A stretch of 64,000 nt of DNA, from the NCBI GenBank assembly GCA_015847255.1, contig JADLZK010012353.1, positions 496,001 to 560,000 of the forward strand, written 5' to 3'. Below are positions 1 to 10,709 of this stretch, piece by piece. The translations under genes and the position numbers were made by a program. How positions within the stretch are numbered: the stretch's first letter is position 1; every line of letters starts with the position of its first letter. This DNA is from Hyparrhenia diplandra. Its lineage: Eukaryota > Streptophyta > Magnoliopsida > Poales > Poaceae. The notes below the pieces were generated by a model that did not search any database, was not told where the DNA came from, and saw only the letters and a program-made list of their open reading frames with translations.

Positions 1-500
1 TGCTTTGCTTCGTTTGGTCACTGGGCTTGGTTATATTTTAGTGAGGACCACTCTGAACATGCGTAGGATCCTAAGTTTGTTCCCCTCTTTCTTTTTTGCT
101 TCGTTCCACAAAGAAAGCCAGGATTAACTCGAGACTATTTATTTGTCTTGAGGTTTTGAATCTTTTCAGGAAATCCTTCCTATACACAAAGAAAGCTGTG
201 GAGGCTACATATTTGGACGGTGCAAGACATGCTTAGCATCGATCGACCGTGTGTGTGTTACACGCGCCTCACGCCCCTTGTAACCGGGCCCGAATTATTT
301 TTCTTTTTTAGTAAAGGTAGGGCCGGATTAGCACCACCCCGGCCCTTGGCGTGGCCCGAATCTGTTTGGATCAAGTCCCCACCCACCGGCTCATAGAAAA
401 TTGCTGGCTGAAAAAAAAAAAAAAAAAATAAAAGGAAAAACCTCTCGCATGCCAAAAACTCAATCTGTGTCGATCTCTAACTCTATGTGTATGCATACGG
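1..500. other. Unique left flank, no gene seen
   Basis: No convincing coding frame is visible. It contains an A-tract at about 411-428 and short GC-rich patches. Similarity to the second half of the window begins only near position 500. Confidence 0.5.
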
Positions 501-841
501 GAGGAAGAGCCACATTGCATACAATTTCTTTACTTCTCTATGCAATTTTATTTGGTCATTTTTGAGCTGCATGCTCATCCAACCCATGAATATAGATGGA
601 CATACATGCATATCAAAAGATGCACTGCCTTTAAAGCAAAGAAGAAAAATTACACACAAAAATTAATGAAAATGCTAACTTATTATGTGGCCAAGGAAAT
701 ATACTCAAAAATGAAGAAGCCTGAAAAAAACTTAACATTTAACAAAAAATGAATACAAACTATTAAGGAGATGTGTTTCTTAAACAGAACCGTCAAAGCA
801 AATAACAGTGAGAGATCTAGAAAAAATGATAACTACTTAAC

Positions 842-906
842 TAGCACTATCTATTGCTAGATGAAAGCTAACTCTAGCACTATCAATTGCTAAATGAAAG
901 CTAACT
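842..906. repeat. Two-copy ~32-bp tandem repeat
   Basis: Two imperfect units, each beginning tagcactatc and ending gctaac, lie head to tail. The same doubled arrangement is present in block 2 near 28055-28120, so it predates the large duplication. Confidence 0.7.
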
Positions 907-992
907 AGTTAAATATGTTATTATATTTATTTAGACAACATCCAATGTTGGATTCGAACACACGAGGCTATCTTCCGTTCGTTTTCGGATAA

Positions 993-1365
993 CTAACTTT
1001 TGCAAAAATAGCAAACACACACAGAGTGAAATGCATGTGATTCACATCTGTAGTCCTTTACATATGAACCATCTGTGTATTTGCCTTGAATCCAACAATT
1101 TGCCTTGCACATAGCCTTAAAGCAAAATGGATGTATCTTAACAAATTGCCCGCAAGTTTTCGTATAATATAACCACAAATTAGTATAGATTATAGTCACA
1201 ATTTATAAAAAAACATATTAATGCAAGTAATAGTAATATGTGATGCTAAATTTCTCTAAAAAGACTCAGTGACCAAATATAATGAGAATACAAACCTGCC
1301 AAAGTAGGATTTGCATGAAAGACAAGCACTAGGAAGAAGACTAGAGCAACACATTTTGCATCCAT
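993..1365 (-). pseudogene. Defensin-like secreted peptide gene, copy 1 (splice acceptor lost)
   Basis: Exon 1 (1296-1365) starts with ATG and encodes a 23-residue signal peptide (MDAKCVALVFF..., ending PTLA) followed by a GT donor (GGCAG/GTTTG). Exon 2 (about 993-1159) carries eight cysteines spaced C-x9-C-x4-C-x3-C-x16-C-x8-C-x1-C-x2-C and ends at TAG. The C-x3-C and C-x-C pairs fit the CS-alpha-beta fold of plant defensin-like proteins, which are exported and often antimicrobial or signalling. At the expected acceptor (1160-1161) the sequence reads TACGA, where copy 2 has TGCAG. No other AG lies between there and the first cysteine, so correct splicing looks impossible. A TATTTATAC sequence near 1430 on this strand may be a TATA box. 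The domain call is firm and the loss of function is inferred. Confidence 0.7.
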
Positions 1366-1720
1366 AATGGAAGTAATCTTTCTTCTATAATATAACCGGT
1401 AGTGACCTATGATGCTGTGCATTTATGAGTTGTGTATAAATAGAGAGTGGAAGCACTAATAATAGAATTACAACTTAACACAGCCACACAAGCACATGGT
1501 GGACGATTTCAACTTAACAGTTAGTTACTAGTAAACCAAAACTCAAGAGAATGATCTCGAACCAACCGCATGCACCTATGGATTCAGTGAAGGATATGAG
1601 TCTTTTAGGATCGGAAAGATAGAATCAGATCCAAACAAGTCACATCTTTGACACTATCAAAACTAACATGCAAAACACTCTATGCATGGAAAGAATAGAA
1701 TCTTGTATGACCTTTTTACA

Positions 1721-1853
1721 TTTATGATCTTCTGAGTTTAGTCATGTTTGCATGTAGGAATATGTACAAGTAACAAAGTATGTACTACATGCAAAAAAGG
1801 CCTCTACCATTTGTGATCTTCTGAGTTTAGTCATGTTTGCATGTAGGAATATG
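1721..1853. repeat. 44-bp segment present twice, block 1 only
   Basis: The segment running from gatcttctgag to gtaggaatatg occurs at 1721-1764 and again at 1810-1853. Block 2 has it once (near 28965-29005), so this is a local duplication private to block 1. Confidence 0.75.
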
Positions 1854-1869
1854 CATAACATTAGGTCCA

Positions 1870-2658
1870 TCAACCAAATCATTTTTTAGATATGGGGGAC
1901 AAAAGTTTCAACCTCTACCATTCGAGAATGGTACACAACCGAAGTGTTACAAAAAGGCCAATAGGCAAACACAACGCCATAAGGCAAACCCATCCAACCG
2001 AAACAAAATAGAAATCATCTCAACTATCCAAAAAGACAATACTAAATGGCAATACGGTTTGTGAATCTCCAACTGAACTTTGCAAAAACTAGGATGAAAA
2101 ACATCTTCTATCTTCTACATCCTTCATTGAAGAGTGGGAGATTCTCCTCCTTATGTAGCACAGACCACCGACGGATCCAAAGATGTCGCCCTAAAAATTA
2201 CCTACACAAAGGTATTAGTTTTAGCTTTATTAAACACCATATCATTCCTATTCAACCATATTGCCCCACATAACGCCATTGCTCCTAACAAAATCTAATT
2301 TCAAGCTTTGGATTTAATCCATGCAGCCAAGAACCAAACATGTTAGCAATGCTAGTAGGTGGTCGAATTTTGAAAGAAATATAACCAAACATGTTAGCAA
2401 TGCTAGTAGGTGGTCGAATTTTGAAAGAAATATAGACTATGTTCCAAATAAAGCTCACAAAATGACACTTTAAAAACAAATGTTGAATTGATTCAATAGA
2501 ATTGCAAAAAAAAAAAAAGTTGATACATCCTTGACAGTTCCTCTTCGCAAGGTTATCATTGTTAAGAGTAACTCCTTTCTTTTGGTACCACAAGAAAATC
2601 TTAATTTTAAGTGGTACTTTTTAGTTTCCAAAGACACTTTTGTCAGGTTGAATTCCAT
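1870..2658 (-). pseudogene. LINE 3'-end remnant (zf-RVT region), block 1
   Basis: Minus-strand frames read like the C-terminal zinc-binding region of plant non-LTR retrotransposons: a run like LKFLWYxKKGVTLNNDNLAKRN, then CNSIESIQHLFLKC, then FIWNIVYISFKIRPPTSIANMFG and SWLHGLNPK. Several frames have to be combined, so it is a broken relic. No reverse transcriptase core is present. The same relic lies in block 2 at about 29035-29778, so it was there before the duplication. Confidence 0.7.
2332..2433. repeat. Perfect 51-bp tandem duplication inside the LINE relic
   Basis: A 51-bp unit beginning aaccaaacatgttagc is repeated head to tail (2332-2382 and 2383-2433). Block 2 has one unit. The length is a multiple of three, so it repeats 17 codons of the relic frame (ISFKIRPPTSIANMFG). 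Confidence 0.85.
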
Positions 2659-3621
2659 GTGTAATGAATTTTTTGTACATAGACCGAACTGTAAATGATC
2701 TATTGTTAGTTAGATTTCATTGGAACATATCTCGCTCGTCTGTAAGGCTAATTTGTATCACTATTGAAACTCGATCGAACCACGTGGTTCAGTTTGCATT
2801 AATCAAACCTCATCTAAAGGATACGTTCACTGGTACAGACCTAAGGACTTTTGCCACTGCATCATTTTTGTGTCTCACAATTGTGTATAAAGTTGGGTAC
2901 ACCTCGCTCAGAGGTTTATCACCTAACCAAACTGGTTTTGTTAAATCATAGGGACATAAGCAACTGGTTTTGTTAAATCTCTCCACTTCCAAGTACTAAG
3001 TATATCCAAATTAAATATATGTAATCTCAAAAGTCCTTTCTATGCCTTGAAGTCTATTCATGATTATCTTCTACTTCTGCCTTTCTTTTCATTTTTTTGA
3101 TGAGACCTTTTCTTTTCAATTTAAAAAGAGATTAACATTTCAACACAATAGACTTGTTTATATGTTGGGATTATTAATTAATAATTAAAGAAATAGAAAA
3201 GAAATCTCAAGACCTCCCAAATTCTCGGTATAGGCCAGCCTCCTTTTGACAATCGAGCGAACACATAGCCATTTGCTACTTCTAAATTAAAGTAAATTGT
3301 GCAACTATGGTAATGAAAAAGTATCGAGACTCATTAGTGCTTTTATAAGTGAAAAACCTTACAACTATGACAACCCAGCAATTAATGACAGCAAACATTT
3401 CTACCCGATCGGAGGTCTTCGCAAATATCAACTATCAAAAAACTGCATCACCGGCCAAAGTGATTCTCTGTTTAAGTACATATGTAACTATTTGGCTAAT
3501 GCTACCATACAAAACAAAATATACAAATTTAGGAGCCAGAAAACCTACCTTTATTTCCATGAAATGGGTAAAGACCTTGATAACCACTCTGGCTGACGAC
3601 AAAAACCTTATTTATTTTATA
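2659..3621. other. Duplicated non-coding stretch with two empty insertion sites
   Basis: No gene is recognised here. It holds the unoccupied target tagttagat (2707-2715), which in block 2 is duplicated around a Mutator-like element. It also holds the unoccupied target aat within caattaatgacagc (about 3384-3386), which in block 2 is duplicated around a CACTA element. Confidence 0.75.
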
Positions 3622-3740
3622 TTCCACCTGTTCTAAATTACAAGACATTTCGGCTTTTCTTGATTCATTCCTTTTACTCTGTATCTAATCATATCTAAGT
3701 ACATAAAAAAGCTATAATGTCTATTTGGAATGGAGGGAGT
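3622..3740. mobile_element. Stowaway-like MITE (degenerate), block 1
   Basis: About 120 bp ending in ggaatggagggag, the reverse complement of the Stowaway terminus CTCCCTCCATTCC. The left end (ccacctgttctaaattac) is a decayed copy of the same terminus. It is also present in block 2 at 33226-33345, so the insertion is older than the duplication. Confidence 0.6.
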
Positions 3741-4065
3741 TTAGTAGGACGGAAGAGAATGAAATAAAGGTTAACGAAGTATTTTTACCTTTTTTAGGAC
3801 CTGTGACTTCCATTAATTACTCGGCTGCTAAGAGCTGGCAGCAACAATGAACATCACATGGAACAGAGACAATCTTGTCCCCTCAACACACTCATAACCC
3901 AAAGCCTCCATGGCATGGAACACCTTATTATTCTAAACACACAATCTAAACGGATAAAATTCGACGACACCAAAGAATTCAGTTCTCCAACGAGGCCACC
4001 CTCCGGTCTATCGAAAGGGTCAGCAGCTGATAGTTTTTGCTGGACTAATTGGCCTGGCAGATTTT

Positions 4066-5169
4066 TTATTTATTATGTTCCATCTTCCTCACAGTAGGCA
4101 ATACTTGTTGATAATCATAGGCGACGTCTGATGATGATGATGACGACGTGCAAGAAGGCTTGATGTAAACTCCAATGGCGTCGAGAAGCCAGCCGGAGCG
4201 TCCCCAGAAGCCGACGATGCAGGCGCCGTGTGCCACCGGGACCGAGAAGTAGTGCGACCTTGTGCCACTGCCACCCGAGAAGTATTGCCACCTTGCGCCG
4301 CCGTCTGAGAAGTGGTCCGACGACCTTGTGGTCACGCTGCCGTACGGCCCGTACGTTCTGCCGAAGCTGGTGCGGAACGTCAGCGAGGTGATCACCACGC
4401 CGACGACGTTGGCGAAGTTCCCCGTCGTCCCTCCATTGCCGTGATGTACTCACCTGAAGCCAACTCGATCTGCATGCACAGAGAATTGTAGGGTATAGAA
4501 TAGATGCATGCATGTCAATCAACCAAGAGATCGAGGAACGCCGATCGATCGATCTGCGGTGGTACCTCGGTACGAACTCCTATGGAGCCGTAGGAATCCG
4601 GTTGGCCCCACGGACCAGCCACGTGGTGGGGCAGCGACGGCGGCCCCTCAACGTCGCCGGCGAGGGTGTAATCGCAGGCGAGGGCGTGGATGGCGCCGGA
4701 ATGGTAGAGGACGATGCGACGAAGGCGAGTGGCGCCGTCGCCGCGCATGTAGAAGGGCTGCCCGCCGGATCCACCCCGCAGCCCCCGATCGTCACACCCC
4801 TCGCCTGAAGCCGAAGGGGAGGAGCACTGGCACCGCGGCGCATGTAGAACGACGGCTGCCCGCCGGATCCATCTCTGGCGCCGCGCTTGTAGAACGACGG
4901 CTGCCCGCCGGATCCACCGCTGGCGCCGCCGCGCTTGTAGAACGACGGCTGCCCGTCGGATCCACCCCACGGCCGCCTCATCACGTCCCTCGGCGGCGGC
5001 AATGCACGCAATCCAGCACCACCCATTATTATTTCGACGCCGCCGCCGCTGATGTCCGCCTCCTCTCCAGCAACCGGCCGAAGCGGATGCCCAAGAGCAA
5101 GAAGCAGGTGTACATGCTCAGAGGGACGACGACGAGGAGAAACACGATCTCTGCAGACACCTTCCCCAT
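4066..5169 (-). pseudogene. Jacalin-related lectin A, block 1 (frameshifted)
   Basis: The start ATG (5169) opens MGKVSAEIVFLLVVVPLSM, a hydrophobic signal-anchor segment ending in GIRFGRLLE. Next come glycine-rich repeats (GGSGGQPSFYKRG) and a jacalin N-terminal half (GGSGGQPFYMRG, RLRRIVLYHSG, AGPWGQPDS). Exon 1 ends at a GT donor after VRTE (4566). Exon 2 begins at 4469 (GCAG/ATCGAG) and carries the C-terminal half ending GFWGRSGWLLDAIGVYIKP, including the G-x3-D sugar-binding motif GWLLD. Frames are broken at least three times: a 1-bp loss just after GRLLE (near 5060), a break between the repeats and the jacalin start (shared with block 2), and a 1-bp loss near 4434. Jacalin-related lectins bind mannose or galactose. 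This copy cannot make the full protein as written. Confidence 0.75.
4830..4975 (-). repeat. 48-bp repeats duplicating the first jacalin strand, block 1
   Basis: Three units share GGATCCggcgggcag and encode GGSGGQPSFYKRGGAS (16 residues). They match the start of the jacalin fold, GGSGGQPFYMRG, found once downstream. Lectin B' has only one such segment. The middle unit is shortened in this block. Confidence 0.8.
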
Positions 5170-5895
5170 CTTTTCCTCGATCTCTGCCGGGGACCTGACG
5201 ACACGGCAGAACGGCATATGTGCATATATATATGCATGGTTGCCTATCATTTGTGGTATCGGTTAATCACCTTATTAATTTGATTGTCATTGTGGTCATG
5301 TCTCTGTCAAATTATTATGAGAGAATTCAAAGTGACCCTAAATATACACCAAATTATCCATCTACTATTATGATAGAATTCAAAATAATCCCCCTCCCTA
5401 AAAATTTTATCTAAAGTAACTAACTTTGATCACCCATCCATTCATATCCATCTGTACTTGCTATTACTAATTGGACGCAGGCTTCCACGTTAGTTCTCAC
5501 TAGAAGCGCTAGAAAAACTATACTAATGATTTCTCATGTTATTAATCACAAAAAACCGTGAAAGACTCAGAACAAGGAATCCATTTGTTCCATGTTGTTT
5601 TTGTTTTTTTCAAGATAGAAAGATGATTCAAAGTAATTCCCATGCTATTATGACTAAAAATATAAAATAGCCCTATAAATTTATAACTAGAATATAGACC
5701 TCAATTGTTATAAAGGATAATTTAAAGTGACTTACTAATACTTTTTTATAAGTTGGCACAACTACAATTATGAAGGATATTGCAATGTAACCTCTAAGTT
5801 TACATTCAAATTATCAACATAAGTTGTTATGTGAATCCCATCTAATATATACTACACGTCTTTTTTTTGCTGTTGTGTAAAACTATAGAAACTTT
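5170..5895. other. Upstream region of lectin A, block 1
   Basis: AT-rich. It contains the palindromic TGCATATATATATGCA near 5220-5237, which could supply a TATA function for the minus-strand gene. Matching sequence lies at 34784-35290 in block 2. A much more diverged relative of 5320-5580 is seen at about 8280-8500, suggesting an old third promoter copy. Confidence 0.5.
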
Positions 5896-8157
5896 CACTA
5901 CTACATATTCGACTAGCACTACCTCCCTCATCAATGCCGGATTTAGCTGAACTGCCAGTGTATACCCATTCCTTGCTTCAAAACAAAAAAATGACGAGGT
6001 AGTCACAAAGATCCGACAGTGAAAGTCCACCTCACTGCCGGTTGGTGTAAAAGCCCTGCAGCGATTTCTATTAGTGTCGGTGTATTAACAGACCCTGTGG
6101 TGAACTATATTGACATACCCGAAATTTTATTGTTTCTGGTTTACTCCACTCGCGTATGTCGGTCTTTTTCCCCAAATCGCCGCTCTCCCATCGCCTCTCT
6201 CCGACCGCTTGGTCTCCCATCCGCTCTCTCTCTCTCTCTCTTAGGCGGTGGCGGCGGCACTGGCCCCTCCGCCAAGATCCGCCCCCTCTCTAGGAACGTC
6301 AATGCGGCTTCGGATGAGTGGTAGCGGCGGTCGTGCTCTGGTCCCGTTCCTCTCCCAGGTGGTGGTAGCGGCGGCACATGCGACTCTTGCCCGCTCCACC
6401 CCAGATCCGTCCGTTCGTCCTCCGTGAGTGCCGCCGCCGTCCTATGCGGCTACACCAAGTGCTTCTTCGGTCTTTCAGCAAGTCTTCATCGGCCCTTTGC
6501 CGGCGACGATCATCCCACTAGGTCCACCCAAACCTAATTCAAATTCTCTCGTGGATCTTGGAGCTCGGGGGCGCCCGGAGCAAGCACGGGTGGATGTGCG
6601 AGAAGCGGGAAGCGACGGTCGAGCTTATCTTCACCTTCCTTCTTCTCTTCAATTCCGGAGCGAGTACGCCCCTACATCCATGCATCCATGTCGCGTAGTG
6701 TACCTTCCGCTCTTCAATTTCGTTCTATATTTACTTCCTCCGTGCTTTTCCCCTAATAAATAATTAATCTTTGCTATGGTGCGTGCATGTGGTTTACGCA
6801 TGGGGCAAGATCCACCCTAGCTCGTCGTCAAGTCACCGGGAAGCGGGCATGGCGGAGTAGAAGTAACGCCGCCGGTTTCTTCTTCGGGACTTATGATTTT
6901 CCCTCTTGTCTTGCTCTTCTCTCCTATGCGAATTTGTGATGTGTTGAACCCTGCTCCTTTGTTTGTGATTTATGAATCGATTTGTCAATGAGTTAATGCA
7001 TGATATGTTGAATCTCTTCTTTGTCTGTGATATATGATTTTTTCTTGAAGTGCTTGATGGCAGCAGCGTGCGTATAGCCAACGACCATTGCAACAGATGG
7101 GGATAGCGGATTGAGATAGCAAGCATGCTCCAAAGGCGGCATGGAGCATGCTTGTTGGCCTTTTTATTTTTTAAGATGATAACAGTGTCGGGTGAGCAAC
7201 CGGGACTGATACTCGATGCACATCACTAACGCTTTGCCGTTGTCCGCTCAAAATCCGGCGGTGAAAGGGTATTTTGAACCGGCAAAGTGATATAAAACAC
7301 TACTACGGGGATTGATTTTACGTGGTGTTTGATTTCTTTTTCCGTGGCGGGCATTTAAGAAACCGCCACGGTTAATATCATGATTAACCGTGGCGGTTAT
7401 TTTCTATTTTGTGTGGCGGTTATTATGCCCGCCACGGTAAATCAATTAACCGTGGCGGTTTTTATAAAAAAACCGCCACGGTTAATAGCGGCCCAAAGTT
7501 CCGGCCCAAGAAGGAAACCTAAGCCCATCGAGCCCGATTTCAAGACCACCATATATAACTTCTCACTCTCCAGTTCTCTCTCTCCAACTCTCTCTCCAAC
7601 TTCTCTCACTCTCCACCCGGCGCCCCCTCTCCCCACCCAAACCCGACGACCCTCCTCTCCCTCACCGGGCGCGGAGGAGCGCGACGCCGGTGGCCCCTTC
7701 CCTCACCTCGGGGCGGCCCCTCCCTCCGACCCGGCCGGGGCGAGGAGTGGATGCCGAGGACCGGCCACGGCGGTGCGGCTCGAGCCCACGGCGTCAAATC
7801 CAGCCCCTTGGCGCCGCAGATCCAGCCCCCTCCCCCCGTGGCGGATCTCGGCGGTGGGAGGCACTCCGGCGACGGCTCCCGGCCGGCGGCTGCGGATCCC
7901 ACTGCTAGCGGCCGGGCTCGACACCTAACCCTAATGGGCCCAGATCTAGGCCCACTAGGGTTAGGATTTGATTTTTCTTTTTTTATATTTTTTTCTTGAT
8001 TTTCGGTGGCGGGCATTTGGCTGCGAGGAAAAACCGCCACGCAAGTTCGATCGATTTTCGTGACCCTCTCTTGGTGGCGGTTCTAATAACCGCCACCGAA
8101 AATAAAAAAAACCGCCACCTAAGTTCATTTGTGTAGTAGTGAAGATTTGTAGTAGTG
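5896..8157. mobile_element. Non-autonomous CACTA element (outer)
   Basis: It begins CACTACTACATATT and ends TTTGTAGTAGTG, with TTT directly on both sides (5893-5895 and 8158-8160), the 3-bp target duplication expected of CACTA (En/Spm) elements. The interior has a GC-rich stretch (about 6180-6720) that may be captured host sequence, then AT-rich sequence. No transposase frame is seen. Another CACTA element is nested near its right end. It is not found at the corresponding place in block 2. Confidence 0.75.
7298..8141. mobile_element. Nested CACTA element (inner)
   Basis: It starts CACTACTACGGGG and ends TTGTGTAGTAGTG inside the outer element, 16 bp from the latter's end. Flanks aaa and aag are compatible with a decayed 3-bp target duplication. 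Both ends carry inverted subterminal motifs of the type TTAACCGTGGCGG and CCGCCACGGTTAA. The centre (7500-7950) is GC-rich with open frames on both strands but no recognisable protein, consistent with a captured gene fragment. Confidence 0.7.
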
Positions 8158-9327
8158 TTTAACCCATGCATATATATTTAAATTAGCCACATATCTAAAA
8201 GAACCTAAATTACGTAATAGTTATCTACCTATACGACTATTATGATAGATAATCTACCTTAAATCTTCATATGAATTTTATGAAAGATAATTCGAAATAA
8301 CCGCTAAAAGTTTCTCTAAATTCACCAGCTTTGACCATCCATCCTTATGCATATGTAATTATTATTACTAATTGGAGGTTTGTCTCTATGTTAGTTCTCA
8401 CCGGGACGCACTAAAAATAATAATTCTAAAAAATTTTCACATTAATAAAACACATAGTTATTTAATGAAAAACTTGGAACAAAAAAAGTCAATCTTATTC
8501 GACGTTCTTTCTTAATTGTTTCATCCATGGAATAGTGATTCAATAGTTAATAATTTGCTTTGAATCACAAATGTTTATAATTATGAGAGTGTAAAATAGT
8601 AACTAGTCTTACATCTTATAAGATTCTAGTATATAGTAAAAAATAACGTACCTAGAAAAGTAAAAAAACACATTATAATTTGAAACCGAGCAAGTAGATA
8701 AGATATATATCTAGATACATCACCACTGGAAACACACGCACAGCATGCCTGCACTACTTCTTCATGGTGCTTCTGTTACAGTACAATCCCACTACACAAA
8801 TCGATCGGCTTTGGACTTGACGAGTGGTCGACGTGCAACAAAAATACACAAACCAGAAGCGAGATATTCTGAAAACTTCATATTTCTTACAGGAATAAAT
8901 AGTACAGTTGAATACGTATAAAGGAGTAGTAGTCAAAGTCCACGTCTTGATTTATACAGAGCCCATTATATTATGTCAAAGAAGCATTATTCACACATTA
9001 GCTACCAACTGATCAGTGCCTTGTCCATGCTGAGAAGACCAGGCCTCTCATGGGTGTCTTCCTGCCTTGGCCATCCACTCCAACCAAACAATTTTTTTGT
9101 GTGTAATAACCAAAAAACATTTGACCACACAAAAGACTCCAATTTTAGAAGTGGCAACAACTTTGCCATTTTTATTAGACGGATAAAAAGCAAATATAAA
9201 AAAATTACAAAGGTGACCAAATAAAATACTAAGCTACTGAAACATTAACTACTACATACCAAAGACTCTAAATTGGACGACACACCAAAGACTACAGTTC
9301 TCCGGCCTTATTTATGTTTGATCATCC
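8158..9327. other. AT-rich intergenic region before lectin B
   Basis: No gene is seen. The part 8280-8500 resembles the lectin A upstream region (tttgaccatccatcc ... attactaattgga ... ttagttctcac). Around 8855-8890 a short match to block 2 (43238-43270, accagaagcgagatat) begins, and strong similarity resumes at the lectin B coding region. Confidence 0.5.
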
Positions 9328-10130
9328 TCATGAGGATGAACAAGAAGGCTTCATGTACACCCCAATGGCGTCGAGAAGCGAGCCGGAGCGCCCCCAGAAG
9401 CCGACGATGCAGGCGCCGTGTGCCGCCGGGACGGAGAAGTAGTGCGACCCTGCGGCCATGCTGCCGTACGGCCCGTAGGTTCTGTTGGAGCTGGTGCGGA
9501 ACGTCAGCGAGGTGATCACCACGCCAGAGACGTTGCCGAAGGGCCCTGTCGTCCCCTCCACCGCGGTGATATGCTCACCTGAAGCGCAGCTCGATCTGCT
9601 TGCACAGAGAAAGTATATATTCACTTCACATATATATGCATGGCAATCAACTAAGAGGAATTCATGTATACAAGGATATATAAGAAGAAAGTCGATCAAT
9701 CTGGGGCGGCGGTACCTACAGGCGAGAACCGCAAAATTCCATGGAGCCGTTGAAAGGAACGCCCCACGGACCAGCCTTCCGAACGGCGCCACTCAAGCTT
9801 CGCCGATGAGGGTGTACTTTCGCAGCGAGGGAGTGGATGACGGAAGGCCGAATGGTAGAGGACGATGCTGCGAAGACGACGAAGCGCCGCCGCCGCAAGA
9901 TGAAGAACGGGCTGGCCGCCGGCTCCACCCCACGGCCCCACGCCATCACGCCCGGCTGCCATGCGCGGCAACCCAGCAGCATCCATCGCCTCGACGCCGC
10001 CAGTTGCCGCCGGCCTCCCTCTCCGTGAACCGGGCCGAGCCGGAGGCCCAGAGCAAGAAGACGGGCGACATGGTCACCGGACGAGGACGAGGAGAAACGC
10101 CATTTACGCAGACACCTTCATATCTCCCGC
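9328..10130 (-). pseudogene. Jacalin-related lectin B, block 1 (broken)
   Basis: This is the counterpart of the intact lectin at 43314-44078. Exon 2 (9328-9595) is well preserved, with the frame through SGEHITAVEGTTG, VVITSLTFRTSS, GPYGSM and GFWGRSGSLLDAIGVYMKPSC. Exon 1 is badly damaged. The ATG near 10124 is followed after five codons by TAA, the membrane segment is out of frame, and the jacalin start (GPWGGAGGQP, LRRLRSIVLYHSA) loses frame before VIHSLAA. A donor CT/GTAGGT (9720/9719) would join in frame to exon 2. Exon 2 also carries one extra base after ATCGAGCTGCGC relative to block 2, which the shifted donor would compensate. Confidence 0.75.
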
Positions 10131-10367
10131 TCAAGCCCCTCGAACCTCGAAGCGGCCGGATCGGCCGACACGGCAGTAACGCCGCACACGGCCGTCGCCG
10201 GGACCCCGGATCAAGGACCCCGCAGGTGATGACCGGAGCTGGAAGAATCGGAGGAAGAGCAGCAGGTCGAGTAGAAAGAGATCGAAGCGATTAGGGACGA
10301 AACGTAACATTCAGAGGTTCGTAAATTGTTGGTTCATCCGATGGTTCGCACTTGAGGTCCGTGGCGC

Positions 10368-10374
10368 TTTTTAT
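10368..10374 (-). promoter_or_regulatory. TATA box of lectin B, block 1
   Basis: On the minus strand the sequence is GCTATAAAAAGC. The equivalent position in block 2 reads GCTATAAAAGGC. It lies about 245 bp upstream of the start codon and only about 50 bp from the Copia insertion point. Confidence 0.6.
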
Positions 10375-10422
10375 AGCAACAAGCCCGGCTACCAGCTATC
10401 TCGCAGCCTACCCCATCTGCCG

Positions 10423-10674
10423 TGTTAAAATGAGTTGTATTATTCTCCAAGCTAATCTTGTAACGTTATCTAGGTAGAGTTAGGTTGTTGCTATCCAACC
10501 ACCTAGATTGTGCGGCAAGGTAGTTTAGATAGATTTTTCGTTTTTTTTTTTTATATCTTGCTTGACAAGATGATGTAACTTTCTTGATGTATGGGCCACG
10601 TCGTGGGCACTTTCGACCATATAAACATGCAACCGAGCATGCCCGGAAGGTAAGCTCGTTCACCCATTTTCACA
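10423..10674 (+). repeat. 5' LTR of the Copia element
   Basis: Starts TGTTAAAATG and ends TTTTCACA immediately before the primer-binding site. The copy at 15147-15399 matches along its length. Confidence 0.92.
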
Positions 10675-10686
10675 TGGTATCAGAGC
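10675..10686 (+). other. Primer-binding site (initiator Met tRNA)
   Basis: The sequence TGGTATCAGAGC directly follows the 5' LTR. This is the standard plant Copia primer-binding site, complementary to the 3' end of initiator methionine tRNA. Confidence 0.92.
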
Positions 10687-10709
10687 ATTAGTCCTAGCGG
10701 AAAAATACC

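Noticed and set aside
7380..8040. Overlapping open frames of 140-180 codons on both strands
   Set aside because: They sit inside a nested CACTA element, show no known motif and include its terminal motifs. At best they are captured fragments.
9328..9792. 154-codon continuous minus-strand frame as a single-exon lectin
   Set aside because: The middle part (PRLIDFLLIYPCIHEFLLVD) is translated intron. Comparison with the block 2 gene shows an exon only from 9595 downward.
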